Shown one piece after another: positions 11,306 through 22,205 of a stretch of 64,000 nucleotides of DNA; within the stretch, counting starts at the first letter, position 1, and the number at the start of each line of letters is the position of its first letter. A model generated the notes under the pieces. It saw only the letters and a program-made list of their open reading frames with translations. It had not been told where the DNA came from and made no database searches. This stretch comes from Isoetes taiwanensis. Lineage: Eukaryota > Streptophyta > Lycopodiopsida > Isoetales > Isoetaceae. The stretch lies in assembly GCA_021234155.1 (NCBI GenBank), contig JAJEKV010000017.1, forward strand, positions 17,992,372 to 18,056,371. Direction: 5' to 3'. A program made the translations under genes and the position numbers.

Positions 11306-12741
11306 TGTGACGTTCCATGTATTTATATGCTATACGTACAAATACATGACATGTCACCATGGGTATGTAATGGTACATTGGCCATTATTGGATAATCCAA
11401 AAGGGTTAAACTTAGCTATGTTAATTTGCTATTTAATTAAATAAGCTAAGTATCCAAGATAGTTAATTAATAACTAATTATATTAACTTATTAGTAATTA
11501 AGTAACTAAGCAAATGCCACTTGGGCCCAAGAGAACTTGTCAAACCAGGCTAACCCAAATTGGGGCTTCCAACAGAGCATGGAGAACCTGAGAGATGGGG
11601 AATCTAGCTCAGATACCAGTTAGTAGGCTTAATTAATAATTAGTTTGAGATTCTAGGTATAGATTAACCCTTGGTTGTTTAGATGGATGATTAATCTCTT
11701 ATTGATGTTCTATTTGAAGTTATGAATGGATTTATGAATTATGGTAGTTCTTCTGCTGTACCTCTTGTGCTTGTGGGATTACAGGGGGTTAAAGACATAA
11801 AGGCTATGTAGAAGTAGAGAACCTCCTAGCTAGAATCCCTTAAATCCTAATAATTGTGGCATGTGCACAAGAACCCACCTGGTTGTGGATGTTATGCCAA
11901 GATTGAGCACCATATAATCGACACAATGGTGAAATGGAGGTGGAGCCTTGTTGAGCGTGGCTACTGGGGCTCTTATAGTGTGCTAGGCAAGTCGATCACT
12001 GTGCGTGGGCTGGCTATGGGTCTGACACCACCTGGATCACAGGTACCGTCCAGTGGGACGCCTTGTGCTCGCTGGGTTGCAATGAGCCGACCTATAGATT
12101 TAGGGGGGGTAAGTCAGCTATGGATGCATGGTGGTGCCACAATCCTGTAGCCACCTATGGAACTATTGTGCTCTGGGAAGGGATTTGTCCCTATCCCGCC
12201 TCATCAGACCGAGGAGATGCAACGTGGAGTAGTCTCATAGGATGAATCCATGAGACTACATCTCCGGAAGGCTACAATCATACCATAGCATGTTTCAGCC
12301 TATCTGCAAAGTGTGCACAAGAGGGGCGGATGGAGTGGACTACTCTAGCCATTGTTCTATGCCAGCCAACGCCATTGTCATGGCTCTGTCTATTGATCTA
12401 GAGGCCCTGACCATCACTTGACCCCCTTGGATTTTGTGCCCATGATAGAACCCTAACTTATGATGCATTTCATATGTTATGTTGGTATTATATTGATGTT
12501 TCCTTGATGATGGACGGGCCACCCTTCGAGGTGGTATATTATTATGTATATTGTTGCTATGTGATATGTATGCTTCTGCTATATAGGATTTTCCCATAGA
12601 AGGCGTGGGACGAATGACAGCTCCGTGCCCTTCACCCGGACACTTGCCCATCACAAGTAGTCTGAGTCAGACGGAGGGCCTTTCCGAGGTGATTGAATTG
12701 CCATGAGAGGGGTATATCGTATAGGTTTGAGGAGCATCACA
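11306..12741 (+). mobile_element. Solo LTR (family 1), 1436 bp
   Basis: Begins TGTGACGTTCC and ends GGAGCATCACA, imperfect inverted ends with TG...CA. It is flanked by the 5-bp duplication TTTCT. There is no primer-binding site, coding region or second LTR. A homologue in inverse orientation is at 53681-55389. Shared blocks include 'tgtgcacaagaggggcggat' here and its diverged reverse complement near 54090. Such solo LTRs arise by recombination between the two LTRs of an element. The length suggests a Ty3/gypsy-like family, but no internal region is available to prove it. Open frames within (11854-12245) show no protein homology that I recognise. Confidence 0.88.
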
Positions 12742-13540
12742 TTTCTGCAACTACGATATATTCTTTCAGGCTGGTTTAGATTCATATAAAGCAATCAAGG
12801 GTATTTGGTTAATTTATAAATTTTGTTAAAGGCATCTGGTCAATTTTGAAAGCTTAAAATATAGATCAAGTGTGTTGCATGTAGAGATTGCAGAGCTCCT
12901 TCATCTATAAACAATGCAGGAATATCACTTAATTCTCTGCTTTTTTTGAAGCTTAAATCTGTCCCTTCATCAAAAAAACATTGTGAGTATGATTGTCATC
13001 TGGTTTTTGTCAGATATTCATGCTACCATCATGATTTTGAGTAGATGCTCCGTTGATATGTGATTGGCCCACACCTTAAGGTGGATTTTGGACTTAAGTA
13101 CACTACCGAGATTGATTGACTTGTTTGCCAGTTCCAGAGACATCCTCAAAGACAAAGATCGAAACAAAGGCTTATCTACAATCATTGTTTTGTCTAGTAG
13201 CTTATTCATGAAATATTCTATCTGAAGTATATAGTAAGACAGACATGTGTTATGTGATCACTCATTGTTGTTTTATACACTCTGCAGACATTGATAAAAT
13301 CCCTTTTATAGTTTTGCTAAAGAACATCATATTTGACAGGATAAGTATGATAATTGGTTAGTCTGGATTTGATGGTGTGCTTTCTTGTTTTGATAATCAT
13401 ACTCAGAGTAGACTTCCTTCTTTTATGCTCGAAGTAGGCTTTTGTGCTCTTCTATTGTTCTATGTAGGTCATATTGTTTATGCATGGAATGAACCTGCTT
13501 TTGTTGTACCTATTTACACGCCATGGAACTGTTGTTTATG
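12742..13540. other. No gene seen
   Basis: The first 16 bases continue the interrupted 351-bp repeat. The rest is AT-rich with intron-like character and no supported exon. It may be part of the host gene to which the TRAF-type zinc-finger exon at 14393 belonged, but this is not demonstrable. Confidence 0.4.
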
Positions 13541-14392
13541 AATATGTAGCATTATAACAGGGGGTTTCTTTTGTATTTTTGTACGTTTTTCCCTAAGGTT
13601 TTTATATGATTTCATGAATGTATTTGATGAGGTATACTAATTAGTATATCTAGAGTGCGCATACGCTTAAACTAATTTTGATGCCTAATTCCAATGGTTT
13701 AGACCCATATGTCATATATTTCTTTATTATATTATTGTATTTTCTCGTAATATTATATTGTGCTCGACATGCAAGCCTCGAGATAACCCATTTTAGGGTT
13801 ATGTGTTGGGAACTTATTGGATTCCTTCAGCATGGGTGACACCGGAGGCAGAGTCGAGCCCTAGCTCTGACGCTGTAATTCAGACGGGTAACGTAGAGAG
13901 TCGGGCAAGAGGGTAAGCCCTTCTTCAATAGTTTGTTCGCCGGATCAGAGGACAGAAAGCTCATTTAAGCAATTTACCAATATCCCCCACTTTATTTTAT
14001 TACGGAGGCTGTTTTCTGGATTCCTTACTTTCCTTGCCATGGCCTAGCCGATTGGGTCGCCTTAGCTGTTCAAAAGAAAAATTTTGGGCTGTTAATTTGA
14101 AGCAATTTATGGTGTATAGCGCAGTTGAAGTTTGATCCCTTTGGCCCAGGTTTGGGGTTGCACATTTCTTGGCACATTTCTGAATCCAATCTTTGTATGG
14201 TACTCTAAATTGGAGTCATCTGTTGAAGGAATATATTCGCTGCTATTGCTTCTGTTTGAATAATGCTACTTATGTTAGGAGCCTGGAAAAGTTGATTCAC
14301 AGAAAATTAGGGATTTGCCATAACATTTTGACATGCGTCTATGCAGTTCATACTGGACAAGGGCAGCTTTTATAGACTGTTAGATTGAAGTG

Positions 14393-14866
14393 ATGGCATC
14401 GGATAGTGGTGATCTCTGTGAGTACCGTGGTTCTGCTTTAGTTAGGGCGCGTGAAGAGCTTGTGGAACACAAAGCTAAGTGTCCCTTCAGGCCTGTCACT
14501 TGCCAAAATGATGGGTGTGCTGAAGTATGCTCTGCATTTCAGCTTGATGTTCATGACCGATCTTGTCATTATAAATTAATGCCATGTGAGCAGAATTGCA
14601 AAGCCCTTGTGATGTGAGGGGAAATGGATAGGCATTGTGTGACAGTCTGCTCCATGAAGTTAGTTAGTTGTCCCTTTGTACAGACAGGTTGCATGGCAAT
14701 GGTGCCCCAGAGTGCCATAAAACAACATTGTGTTGATGCGATGGGGAGGCACCTTTTTCTACTGCTACAAATAGTTCAGAAGCAAGAGATGATGGTTGAA
14801 GATCAAGGACATCATCTTTCTCTTCTCGACAAGGTTAGCTTATTTGCTTTGACAGTTTTATTGTAG
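14393..14866 (+). pseudogene. TRAF-type zinc-finger protein exon, copy 1
   Basis: Reads MASDSGDLCEYRG..., then Cys/His-rich repeats: KCPFRPVTCQNDGCAE, AFQLDVHDRSCHYKLMPCEQ, and MDRHCVTVCSMKLVSCPFVQ followed by TGCM. This spacing is that of TRAF-type zinc fingers, which act as protein-binding modules in plant TRAF/SIAH-like proteins. Around residue 75 the codon for Arg (CGA in copy 2) has become a TGA stop, ending the first frame at about 14615. The same frame continues to a likely splice donor after LSLLDK (aag|gttagc near 14830). A splice acceptor-like 'cttttatag' lies 20-25 bp before the ATG. One internal stop makes this copy a pseudogene unless the base is an error. Partners and pathway are unknown. 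Confidence 0.75.
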
Positions 14867-15739
14867 TAAAAATGACAGCAAGTCATAAGTTATTCTATGA
14901 GTATGAGAAGGCTCAGAATTGTATCTGTGGTGAACCACGACTTCCAAGCGAGTAATAGTATTTTTGCAGCTTAAGAGAGTGAACACGGCTGGAGTAGTAG
15001 ATGCAAGAGAGATGAAGTTATTCCTAAACCATTTAAACGGGCTTTAATTACTTTCAGAGGCTATGCATATAATTCTGGGCTTACGCTTTATGCATCTCTA
15101 GTCTGGTGGGACATGACATAAAGGATTCAGCATTGAACCTCTTGTTTAGCTAGTGGGTTTCATGACCTTGAGGTAATTCGGCAGCCGAGCTTTGGGCTTC
15201 CATGGCTTGGCGGATTTTTGGTACCCAAATCGGTAAATCTCTAAGATGTGGCTATGCCAGACTGACAGATGAGGTAAATGGTATGCAATCGTCAAAATGA
15301 TCTAATACAAGAATGCATTAAGGGAAAAGAGATATGCGTATCCATGAACAGAACAGATTGTCCAAAGGGGCATGGAGGGAAATATGTATTTGGGAAATCT
15401 CCTTTTGACTTTATATGGCAAATATAGTAATTTGTCCAAAGGGGCATGGAGGGAAATGTGTATTTGGGAAATCTCCTTTTGACTTTATATGGCAAATATG
15501 GTAGTTTGGATAAATGATGGTTGAACAGAGCCATAACTTGAAACTGCTATTTTGGGAACATTTATAAGATAGCCAGCTGCCAGATGAATTATATGATGCA
15601 ATTGATGAGCCACCGTTTGAAGATAAAAATGATGTAAGCAATTTATTTCCATCAATGGCATTCATAATATAATAAGGTTCAGGCTTCAAATCAGTAGTTT
15701 ACCTATATTTGCTTTAGTTAGGGCCCGAAGGGCCCAAAA

Positions 15740-16219
15740 TTTTTTTTAATATAACAATCAACACACAACTACCATTAACATTATTAACACAAACCATTGC
15801 ATTTAACACATTTAAATTAAAATCCCCCTTAAACCCCCTTTGGTTTGGGTGCATATTCACCCGGGGGGGGTTACGAGGGCAAATGAGCTCCAAAAATATA
15901 TTTACAATACATGTACAAAATTAACACCATTAAGTACATTCTCTCAAACCTTATAGTATTTTACAAACTTTGTTATACAGTATACAAAAACTTGTACATG
16001 CATACCCCACAAACGAGGATCGCTATGTACGGTCCAGATCTTGGAATAAAGGGCAAATATGCCCATCCGACAGCTCTCGTTGCCCGGAGTAACCCCCCGT
16101 GTGAATATGCACCCAAATCAAAGGGGGTTTAAGGGGGATTTTAATTTAAATGTGTTATGCAATAGTTTGTGTTAATAATGTTAATGGTAGTTGTGTGTTG
16201 ATTGTTATATTAAAAAAAA
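15740..16219. mobile_element. Inverted-repeat (MITE-like) element, copy 1
   Basis: About 480 bp with near-identical terminal inverted repeats of about 130 bp (outer 'ttttttttaatataacaatc', inner 'aaattaaaatcccccttaaa'). The right arm lacks a few bases ('ttgcataac' against 'ttgcatttaac'). The unique centre of about 215 bp (about 15875-16088) includes 'gtacggtccagatcttggaa' on the plus strand. The copy at 24814-25272 has the same arms with the centre inverted. No clear target duplication is visible (left flank cccaaaa, right flank taagcaa). No transposase; probably non-autonomous. Confidence 0.85.
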
Positions 16220-16654
16220 TAAGCAAAGAGTTGGCAAAATAAGCAAATATGCTAGCATTAAAATGTTTTGCTTCTTGCTGATCGCACCTGCAAAACATAT
16301 CCCTTGGTGAGTTATAGATAATTTGCAATATGATAGCCTAGCTTATAGTAGAAATATACATAGATAAGCAATTGGCTAGCTTTAAAAACAAATACCATTA
16401 CTCACGTTATTTCAAATTTTATGGTGTTATGCTACTTTTCATTTGAGTGTTGGAAAGTCCTATAATTTTTTTTGTGTCAATCGGCATCACGCTTTATTCC
16501 ATTTGCTTAGCTAGATTATGAATGAATAAAGGCCTTAAATTGTTTGACTAGAGCGGAGGCTATGTAGCAAGTTAGATAGTTAAGATACAAGAAAAGATAG
16601 AGTGTGTCAACATAGAGAGATAGGGATGAAGAAGAGAATATAATTTAAAGTTAC
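16220..16654. other. No gene seen
   Basis: AT-rich spacer between the inverted-repeat element and the malectin-like exon. It may be an intron 3' of that exon on the minus strand. Confidence 0.4.
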
Positions 16655-17143
16655 ACACCTGAATCCGCTAAGAAAATTTCCACTGCATTTAAAAGTGGTG
16701 ACAATGTAGACTCACTTGTTGGTGTCAGAAAAATTGTCCGCATAGCTGGGGATGAAAGACGAGCTATTTCTGCATTAAAACTGGGGCCGTAGGATACAGA
16801 TAAAACAATAGGAAATTTCAATTCGAATTTGCCATTAGTAGAAACACCATTTAGGTAACAATCAACATAAAATGCACGTTGATCATTGGTGCTCTCAAAA
16901 TGTGTGAAGTATAGGATGGCGTATACGCCTCGAGAGATAACCCCCAAGTTAATGGTGTAATTAAAAGGAGAAAGGTTCAATGGTTGTATGGCTGACATTA
17001 AAACCTTTGATGGAACCTGGTTGAAAGTGGAATGCCCAAACTTTGCGCTAAAGTTCGCAACACTAAGGTCGGAAGTTATGGAAATGACATTGGCTGGAGT
17101 TGCAGGGTCCCAAACTCGATCATAAGGGTCGTCCGGGTACCTA
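16655..17143 (-). CDS. Malectin-like domain exon of a receptor-like kinase
   Basis: A single open exon of about 163 codons on the minus strand: RYPDDPYDRVWDPATPANV at the start, then VPSKVLMSAIQPLNLSPFNY, ARLSSPAMRTIFLTPTSEST and finally PLLNAVEIFLADS. These are hallmarks of the second half of the extracellular malectin-like domain in plant LRR receptor kinases. An acceptor (tgtgtag) precedes the YPDDPYD motif and a donor (gtgtgtaa) follows near 16655, where introns often fall in this family. There is no stop within it. No kinase or LRR exon lies nearby. The kinase remains at 40130-41236 are on the same strand but over 20 kb away, so a link is speculative. It may be part of a gene with very long introns or an isolated fragment. 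Confidence 0.78.
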
Positions 17144-17371
17144 CACAATGTAGCACACAAGCTTAGAATTTCTCTAAATTTTTTATTGTTTTGGTCTAAC
17201 TTTTTTAATTTGATTTATTGTTCTCTAACCTGAGAGTAGCATTGGCACCCAAATTTATATGTTCCCATAAATGAAAGAGGTCGCTGCTAATTTGTGAATA
17301 CATGTCCATCTTAACATGCCTCAATTCCAATGAAGAGATGAATGGCACATCTTTTTTCAAATTCCTGCTGC

Positions 17372-19015
17372 TCAAACACAAGCTAATGCTGCTGCTATCC
17401 TTACTAATGAAGAACATGGTATCAGAAACAATTGAATTGATTGAGAGTAACCAGATCTGAAAACTGCTTGACATGCTGCTCTAGCATCTACTTTTGTAGC
17501 CCAATCCACTAACTTCCGTTCAATCAAAGAAGCAAAAATCTTGGCCATACAATTGCCAACTAGAATTGTTCTGTAATTATGTACGTCTTTTACATCACCA
17601 CATTTATAAACTGGAACAGCCCTGCTAACATACCAAGTATCTGGAAGACTGCCTTGTTTGAGCACTAGATTGAAGAGATAAGCAAGTTTATCAAGGAGTA
17701 GATCACCTCCCCATTTACATAACTCTGACACCATGCCTAGATTATCAGGAGATCTGCCATTTTTCATGCGAGATAGCATTTCTTAAACATCCAGTGGGGT
17801 AAAAATGCTTTTACTTACAGGATACTTCTGCATCATTTCCCTTTGAATAGGAACCATAAAGAGTTCACGAAGCCAAATGATCATCTCTTCTGCGGCAAAA
17901 TCAGCTTTTGGAAGAGATTTTTTTGTTATGTTCCAAAAAAATTTCAGCTCTTCTAGTAGCCTGCTAGTCAAATCTGCTTCATGTATGCGTTGGCAATCAT
18001 TCTTCTTTCACCTCAGAAGCTTTTTATATGCCTTTTTGGCTTGCTGGTAATCAGCAGCCGCGCTCAAAGCCTTTTTAGCAAACATACATTCCTTGTCAAA
18101 CCACTTTTGGTTGTGCTGCCTGAACCTGCGTTTAGTAGTCCCAAAGACTTCTTTTAGCACCGTGAGAATGTTTTCAATCAGGATATGGCTGTATTCAAAT
18201 GCATCAGCTGGCCATTTCACCTTGTTCAAGTCTGCATGTCAAAGCATCTGCATAGTGGTCTACACTTTTATAATGAGCCTTGATGCGCTGAGGCATCAAA
18301 ATTTGCTTAGGAGCAAGCAACTTATTAGCTTTAAGTGTCAGGCTAAGGGGTGCATGATCAGAAACAAGTTTCTTGTTAAGAACATGAAATTTTTGAAGCA
18401 TTGTGCAAGCCATTTGGTTGAAAGCATGTATAGTTTTGAGTATCAGGAAATGCTTGAATACCATTGAAAACAATCCATTCTAGAGCTCCACATAACTGCA
18501 GCACATGATTTCCCATAACATTGTTACTATGATCACTAGACACACGTTTCCAAGGATGTTCTGAATCTGCATATTCCTGTAGCCAAAATTCATTGCCATC
18601 ATCTCGAAATAGCGGAGCTTGTCTCATTCCCAATCTTGCATTGGAATCTCCTGCCACATAAACTGACCCCTTTGCCTGATATTTAGCAATCTTGCGGATC
18701 CAATTCTGGTTGGTCATTTATGCGTATCCACAGATATTGCTTGAATGGGCAAGTATGCATAATTTTCACTGAATCAAAGCAGGAAGAGCGGACATAGCAA
18801 GCCAATCCTCCCCAACCTCTATGAGAGGCGCCTTTCTGGTTATGCAAAGTACAAGCTTAGTGAAGCCATGGATGTCAATTAATGGTCTCATGTCATATTC
18901 TTAGGTTTCCAGTAAGACCAGAATATCATGCTGTTCAAACAAGTCCATGCTGGTTAAGAATTTAGATTCATTTGCACCATGGATATTCCATACTAAGACT
19001 CTGAGGGTCCGTGTT
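17372..19015 (-). pseudogene. LINE ORF2: AP endonuclease and partial reverse transcriptase
   Basis: The endonuclease starts with LRVLVWNIHGANESKFL near 19010. GSVYVAGDSNARLG (about 18640) is the GDxNA box. SDHAPLSL (about 18355) is the C-terminal SDH catalytic box. A linker, RRFRQHNQKWFDKECMFAKK, follows. The reverse-transcriptase N-terminus is at 17779-17440: NGRSPDNLGMVSELCKWGG, then YRTILVGNCMAKIFASLIE, corresponding to the usual 'kaPG.DGi..E' and 'RPIsl...~K' regions. Stops occur after LLET (near 18905) and elsewhere, with frameshifts near 18230, 18000 and 17780. The FADD active site is not present. The protein would nick target DNA and copy the RNA if intact. Confidence 0.85.
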
Positions 19016-19018
19016 TCC

Positions 19019-19826
19019 TATGCTTTATTTCCTCTGACAATGACCTTATTTCCAAGGATGTATGCTGTTTTCCCATCAGCTTTGTACTTCTTAACTTCTT
19101 CCAACAACACTAACTATCTCTTTGCTGTTGAGGAGTTAAATCCTCGTTTAACCAGATGTTTTGTCCCTTGAGATTCCCTTTATGTTGCATTGCACGATTA
19201 TGCAATTCTACACTAAAGAATCTAACAATAATTGGTCTGTCTCGTCCTTCTATTTTTCTACCAATTTTGAAGCAAGATTGAATCCCAGGTTCATGAAGAA
19301 AGATCTTGTTTTTGAACATATCATTTACTATATTAGATAGATTTTCACCTGGAGTCTCTTCAATACCTGAGATCTTGATGTTACTTGCTTTGTGTTGTCT
19401 ATCTTCTAATTCTAAGACTCTATCTTGTCCCTGCCGGAAAAGATCAGAGACTTTAGATTAAATCTGCATAACCAAATCCTGGGGCTGCTGCGTAACAGAG
19501 TTTTGGTTCAATTCTGCCCTAAGACGATTCAGTTCAACATCATCTTGTATCTTTGCCAAATCAAGAAATTTGTTCTTTTCCTGTAACTGTTGCATGGATA
19601 CAAAGTTTTGGTTCAATTCAGCCTTGAGACGGCTTATCTCCATAGCATCCTGCGCTTTTTCAATTTCTAAGGCTTGGTTTCTTTCTTGCAATTGATTGTT
19701 GGTTTCTTGAAGCTCATTCTTCTGTGCTGTTAAATCCATCAATAGGGTTTTCATCTCTGAAATATCTTGCATCATCATCTTCATCAAATTGTGAAGCAAA
19801 TTAGAGTTCGCTTTGCAGTATCCCAA
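19019..19826 (-). pseudogene. LINE ORF1 (coiled coil plus L1-type RNA-binding domain)
   Basis: ATG 19826 starts MGYCKANSNLLHNLMKMMMQ. A long coiled coil follows with two repeats of the type ELNQNFVSMQQLQEKNKFLD. A stop lies at about 19458. The downstream half (about 19400-19110) carries a segment like the L1 ORF1p RNA-recognition and C-terminal domains: GRDRPIIVRFFSVELHNRAM, then NIWLNEDLTPQQQRDS. A frameshift follows, and the tail ends at a TAG (about 19016) in the same frame as the start of ORF2. L1 ORF1p binds element RNA as a trimer through its coiled coil. Most flowering-plant LINE ORF1 proteins instead carry a CCHC knuckle, so this architecture is informative. Confidence 0.78.
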
Positions 19827-19944
19827 CTGCTAATTGATATGGGTTCTTACGCAGAAGCCCATCAAATAAATGATCATTTAATTTTGCACGACTACCCTGT
19901 AGTTGTAGTATCAAGTAGAACCATGGCGTTGTAACCTAAATGAT

Positions 19945-20866
19945 GAATAGAGTTGCCTTTTGGGGCAAGCTAGTTCCAGTGTAATAATGGATTTGCCATC
20001 TTCTCTTTTTGGTCCCCAGCGGCCTCTTCATATCGTCACAAGTAGGTCTAGTACATTTACCTTCCAAGATCGGGAGGATCTCCAAAGTGCTCTAGACCTG
20101 CAAGTTCAATGTTTGCCACCTACTCTTCGTGACCAGATAAGACTCATCCATTTTGAGGGAGGAATGACAGCCACATCTATGATCGTGTCTATTGAGAGAT
20201 GGACACACTTACTATAGTTAATACATGCCTTCGTTCCAGACCCTAAAGCCCAGTATGTGGGCACAAGTGATGCCCCAGTACAGATACTAGATACAGAATT
20301 ACAGCCACAGAAGAAACATTGTGTTGAAATGGGAGTGCAGACATTGAAAAGGGAACATGTTGGGGTGGGAGTACAGACATCTCCACAATCCCAAGGGGAT
20401 CAGGAGTCGCAATGTCGAGCTAGTAGACAGAAGCAGGCTGCCTCAGTATCTTCTGTTACCAGGAGCCTGAACTTGCATATTATAGGGGTTGCAAAGGTAG
20501 AAGATGATGCCCATTCTGATGTGGATGCGGCTTTGCATTTTTTCATTGATGTCATGTATGTGAAGGTTGGTGTTGTCGTCTCTGCTATTAGGGTGGGAGC
20601 GGCAAGACTTGATCGTCCTCGCCATCTTTTGGTTCAGTTCCAAGACACTCTTAGCCGTTACATGTTCTTCAGCATGGAAACCATCTCAGAGGGACTAATT
20701 TCTCAATACAGGAGGACCTCTCCCCTCTTCAATTGTGTAACCGTAAGGAGGAGTTCTGCAAGGTGAGGGCAGCCCGCCTGCAAAAGAAATGGGCAGTGTA
20801 CAAGAGAGGCGCAACAATTATTCTAGATCAATGGCCTTCCAATCCTTGGACTGGCTATATCTAGAT
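19945..20866 (+). pseudogene. LINE ORF1, second family
   Basis: A plus-strand frame runs from about 19945 through an in-frame TAG at about 20215 to about 20700. It then shifts by one base to end at 20864. The middle contains a Gln-rich spacer. The C-terminal half reads SLNLHIIGVAKVEDDAHSDV, then RLDRPRHLLVQFQDTLSRYM, then after the frameshift EDLSPLQLCNRKEEFCKVRA and ARLQKKWAVYKRGATIILDQ. This is the L1 ORF1p pattern (RPRxLLVxF ... DLs ... R), but a different family from the minus-strand ORF1 130 bp to the left. No endonuclease or reverse transcriptase follows; a tail-like A/T-rich run occurs at 21027-21060. Confidence 0.72.
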
Positions 20867-21060
20867 AATTTTAGAATCACAAAATTACCACTAGCATTAG
20901 CATTATCTTCTTCTTGGTAGTCTTTTAATATTTGGTTATTGTATTTGGTGATGGGGCCTAGTCCCCAGGTTTTAGATGGTTGTTGCCCTTACATGTGCCA
21001 TCCCATAACCCGTTGGATTCCCGTGGACATAAAAATTTATCTTATTTTATCTTTTATTCA
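20867..21060 (+). mobile_element. Probable 3' UTR and tail of ORF1-only LINE
   Basis: About 160 bp after the ORF1 stop comes 'gcctagtccccaggttttag', then 'cataaaaatttatcttattt' and TATCTTTTA, resembling the degenerate tail of a LINE. If correct, the element goes directly from ORF1 to a 3' tail. I could not identify target duplications. Confidence 0.4.
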
Positions 21061-21920
21061 CAATATATATTGGCCACACTCCATCGCTCCCACTAGTGGA
21101 CAACTAGTAAAGGATCCATAGAGATTGTTCTATAGAAAATACCCGTGGTAGTTTGCTCCTTCAACCTTATACGATTTCTACATCTCCCTATAGGAGTGAA
21201 ATCCTTGTGTGCCACAATGTAGCTAAATAATCATGGTTGATAAAGTTCTATCCACGTTACAAGTCATGCATGCAATGCACCTCTATTCCCAAGCCTTGCT
21301 TATGGAATTCACCTTCGATGCCTAATCTATAGGCATGCATTTAACATGTGGAATATACCTTAGCCCAACAAGGAGTTCGAGCCCTTCTTGAAGTATAAAC
21401 CCAATTGAAACTGTGTATTAATGCCTAAGCCCTTTTGAGGTGCACTAGAACTTACTTCCAAGCCCTGCTTGAAGTGCACATTCTTGGGTCTTTCTTGTCA
21501 TCAAAGTTAGGCTCAAATTCCTAAGGCAATACTTATACCCCACGTCGTCATTGCCCAGGCTCATATGGGAAATGGAATACATATAATAGAAAACTTTCGA
21601 ATAAAAATGGAATAATAAATTTCCATAATTAACCAAAATTGTGGTTAATATATGAAACTAATCATGTGATTAGTAGGTCAAATTTGTACAATGGGTCGAA
21701 CAACATGTCCAAGCAAATAGATAAAGAGTACTTTTTATGTCATACCATGTCGCAACATCATACAAGGCATATGACAATCCATCAAATATTCCACAAGAGA
21801 CACAACACCTTTCCAATTGTAGCAAGAATTTCGAATGTTCAAAAGCTTCCATCCACTTAAATATTCTAGAAGTTATGTCTGTATTATTTTTTACCTTTCA
21901 ATGAATATTAACTTTACTTA
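21061..21920. other. No gene seen
   Basis: No supported reading frame or known repeat. Short related phrases ('aagccttgctt', 'aagccctgcttgaagtgca') recur near 21292 and 21461, which hints at an old local repeat. Confidence 0.4.
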
Positions 21921-22205
21921 GTACAAGTTAGAATGACTCTAATGGGTGACTCTAATGGCTTTGCCAATGTTGCCACCAGGGCGCCATTGAGGATGAATGT
22001 CATGCCCTCCAGATCTGCCCAGCGTTTGCCCATATCCGGGAGCGGTATGTTCGATTACTAGTGCTTGGCCAACCGTTGCATGAGTTATTGAATACGGCGT
22101 CAATGGGTTTGTTGGGGTCATACCTCTAGGAGGTTATGGATGCACGGACTCAGTTGTATCCTGTATTGAACTGTCCTATACAATTGTACAACGTGCCAGC
22201 ATACT

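Larger units (their letters stand above)
13541..16219 (+). repeat. Segmental duplication, copy 1
   Basis: Matches 22589-25272 in direct orientation over about 2.7 kb, starting at 'aatatgtagcattataacag'. It contains a possible untranslated leader exon, a TRAF-type zinc-finger exon, and an inverted-repeat element at the right end. The outer 0.5 kb and the last 0.7 kb before the inverted-repeat element are almost identical to copy 2. The 14040-15000 stretch differs by many small indels. The homology stops at the outer edge of the inverted-repeat element. Confidence 0.95.
17175..19826 (-). mobile_element. L1-type LINE with ORF1 and ORF2, 3'-truncated
   Basis: Minus-strand element retaining, in order, ORF1 (19826-19019), an AP-endonuclease and the N-terminal reverse transcriptase part (19015-17372). 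The catalytic reverse-transcriptase core, zinc finger and 3' end are absent; homology fades at about 17200, next to the malectin exon. Loss of the 3' side rather than the 5' side is unusual for an insertion and implies a later deletion or breakage. Many frameshifts and stops. Confidence 0.85.

Noticed and set aside
11854-12245. Open frames of 60-98 codons
   Set aside because: Inside the solo LTR; not conserved as frames in the second LTR copy.
15911-16132. Open frame of 73 codons, and its equivalent at 24904-25182, as a conserved gene
   Set aside because: The matching peptide comes from the duplicated non-coding centre of the inverted-repeat element; no family match.
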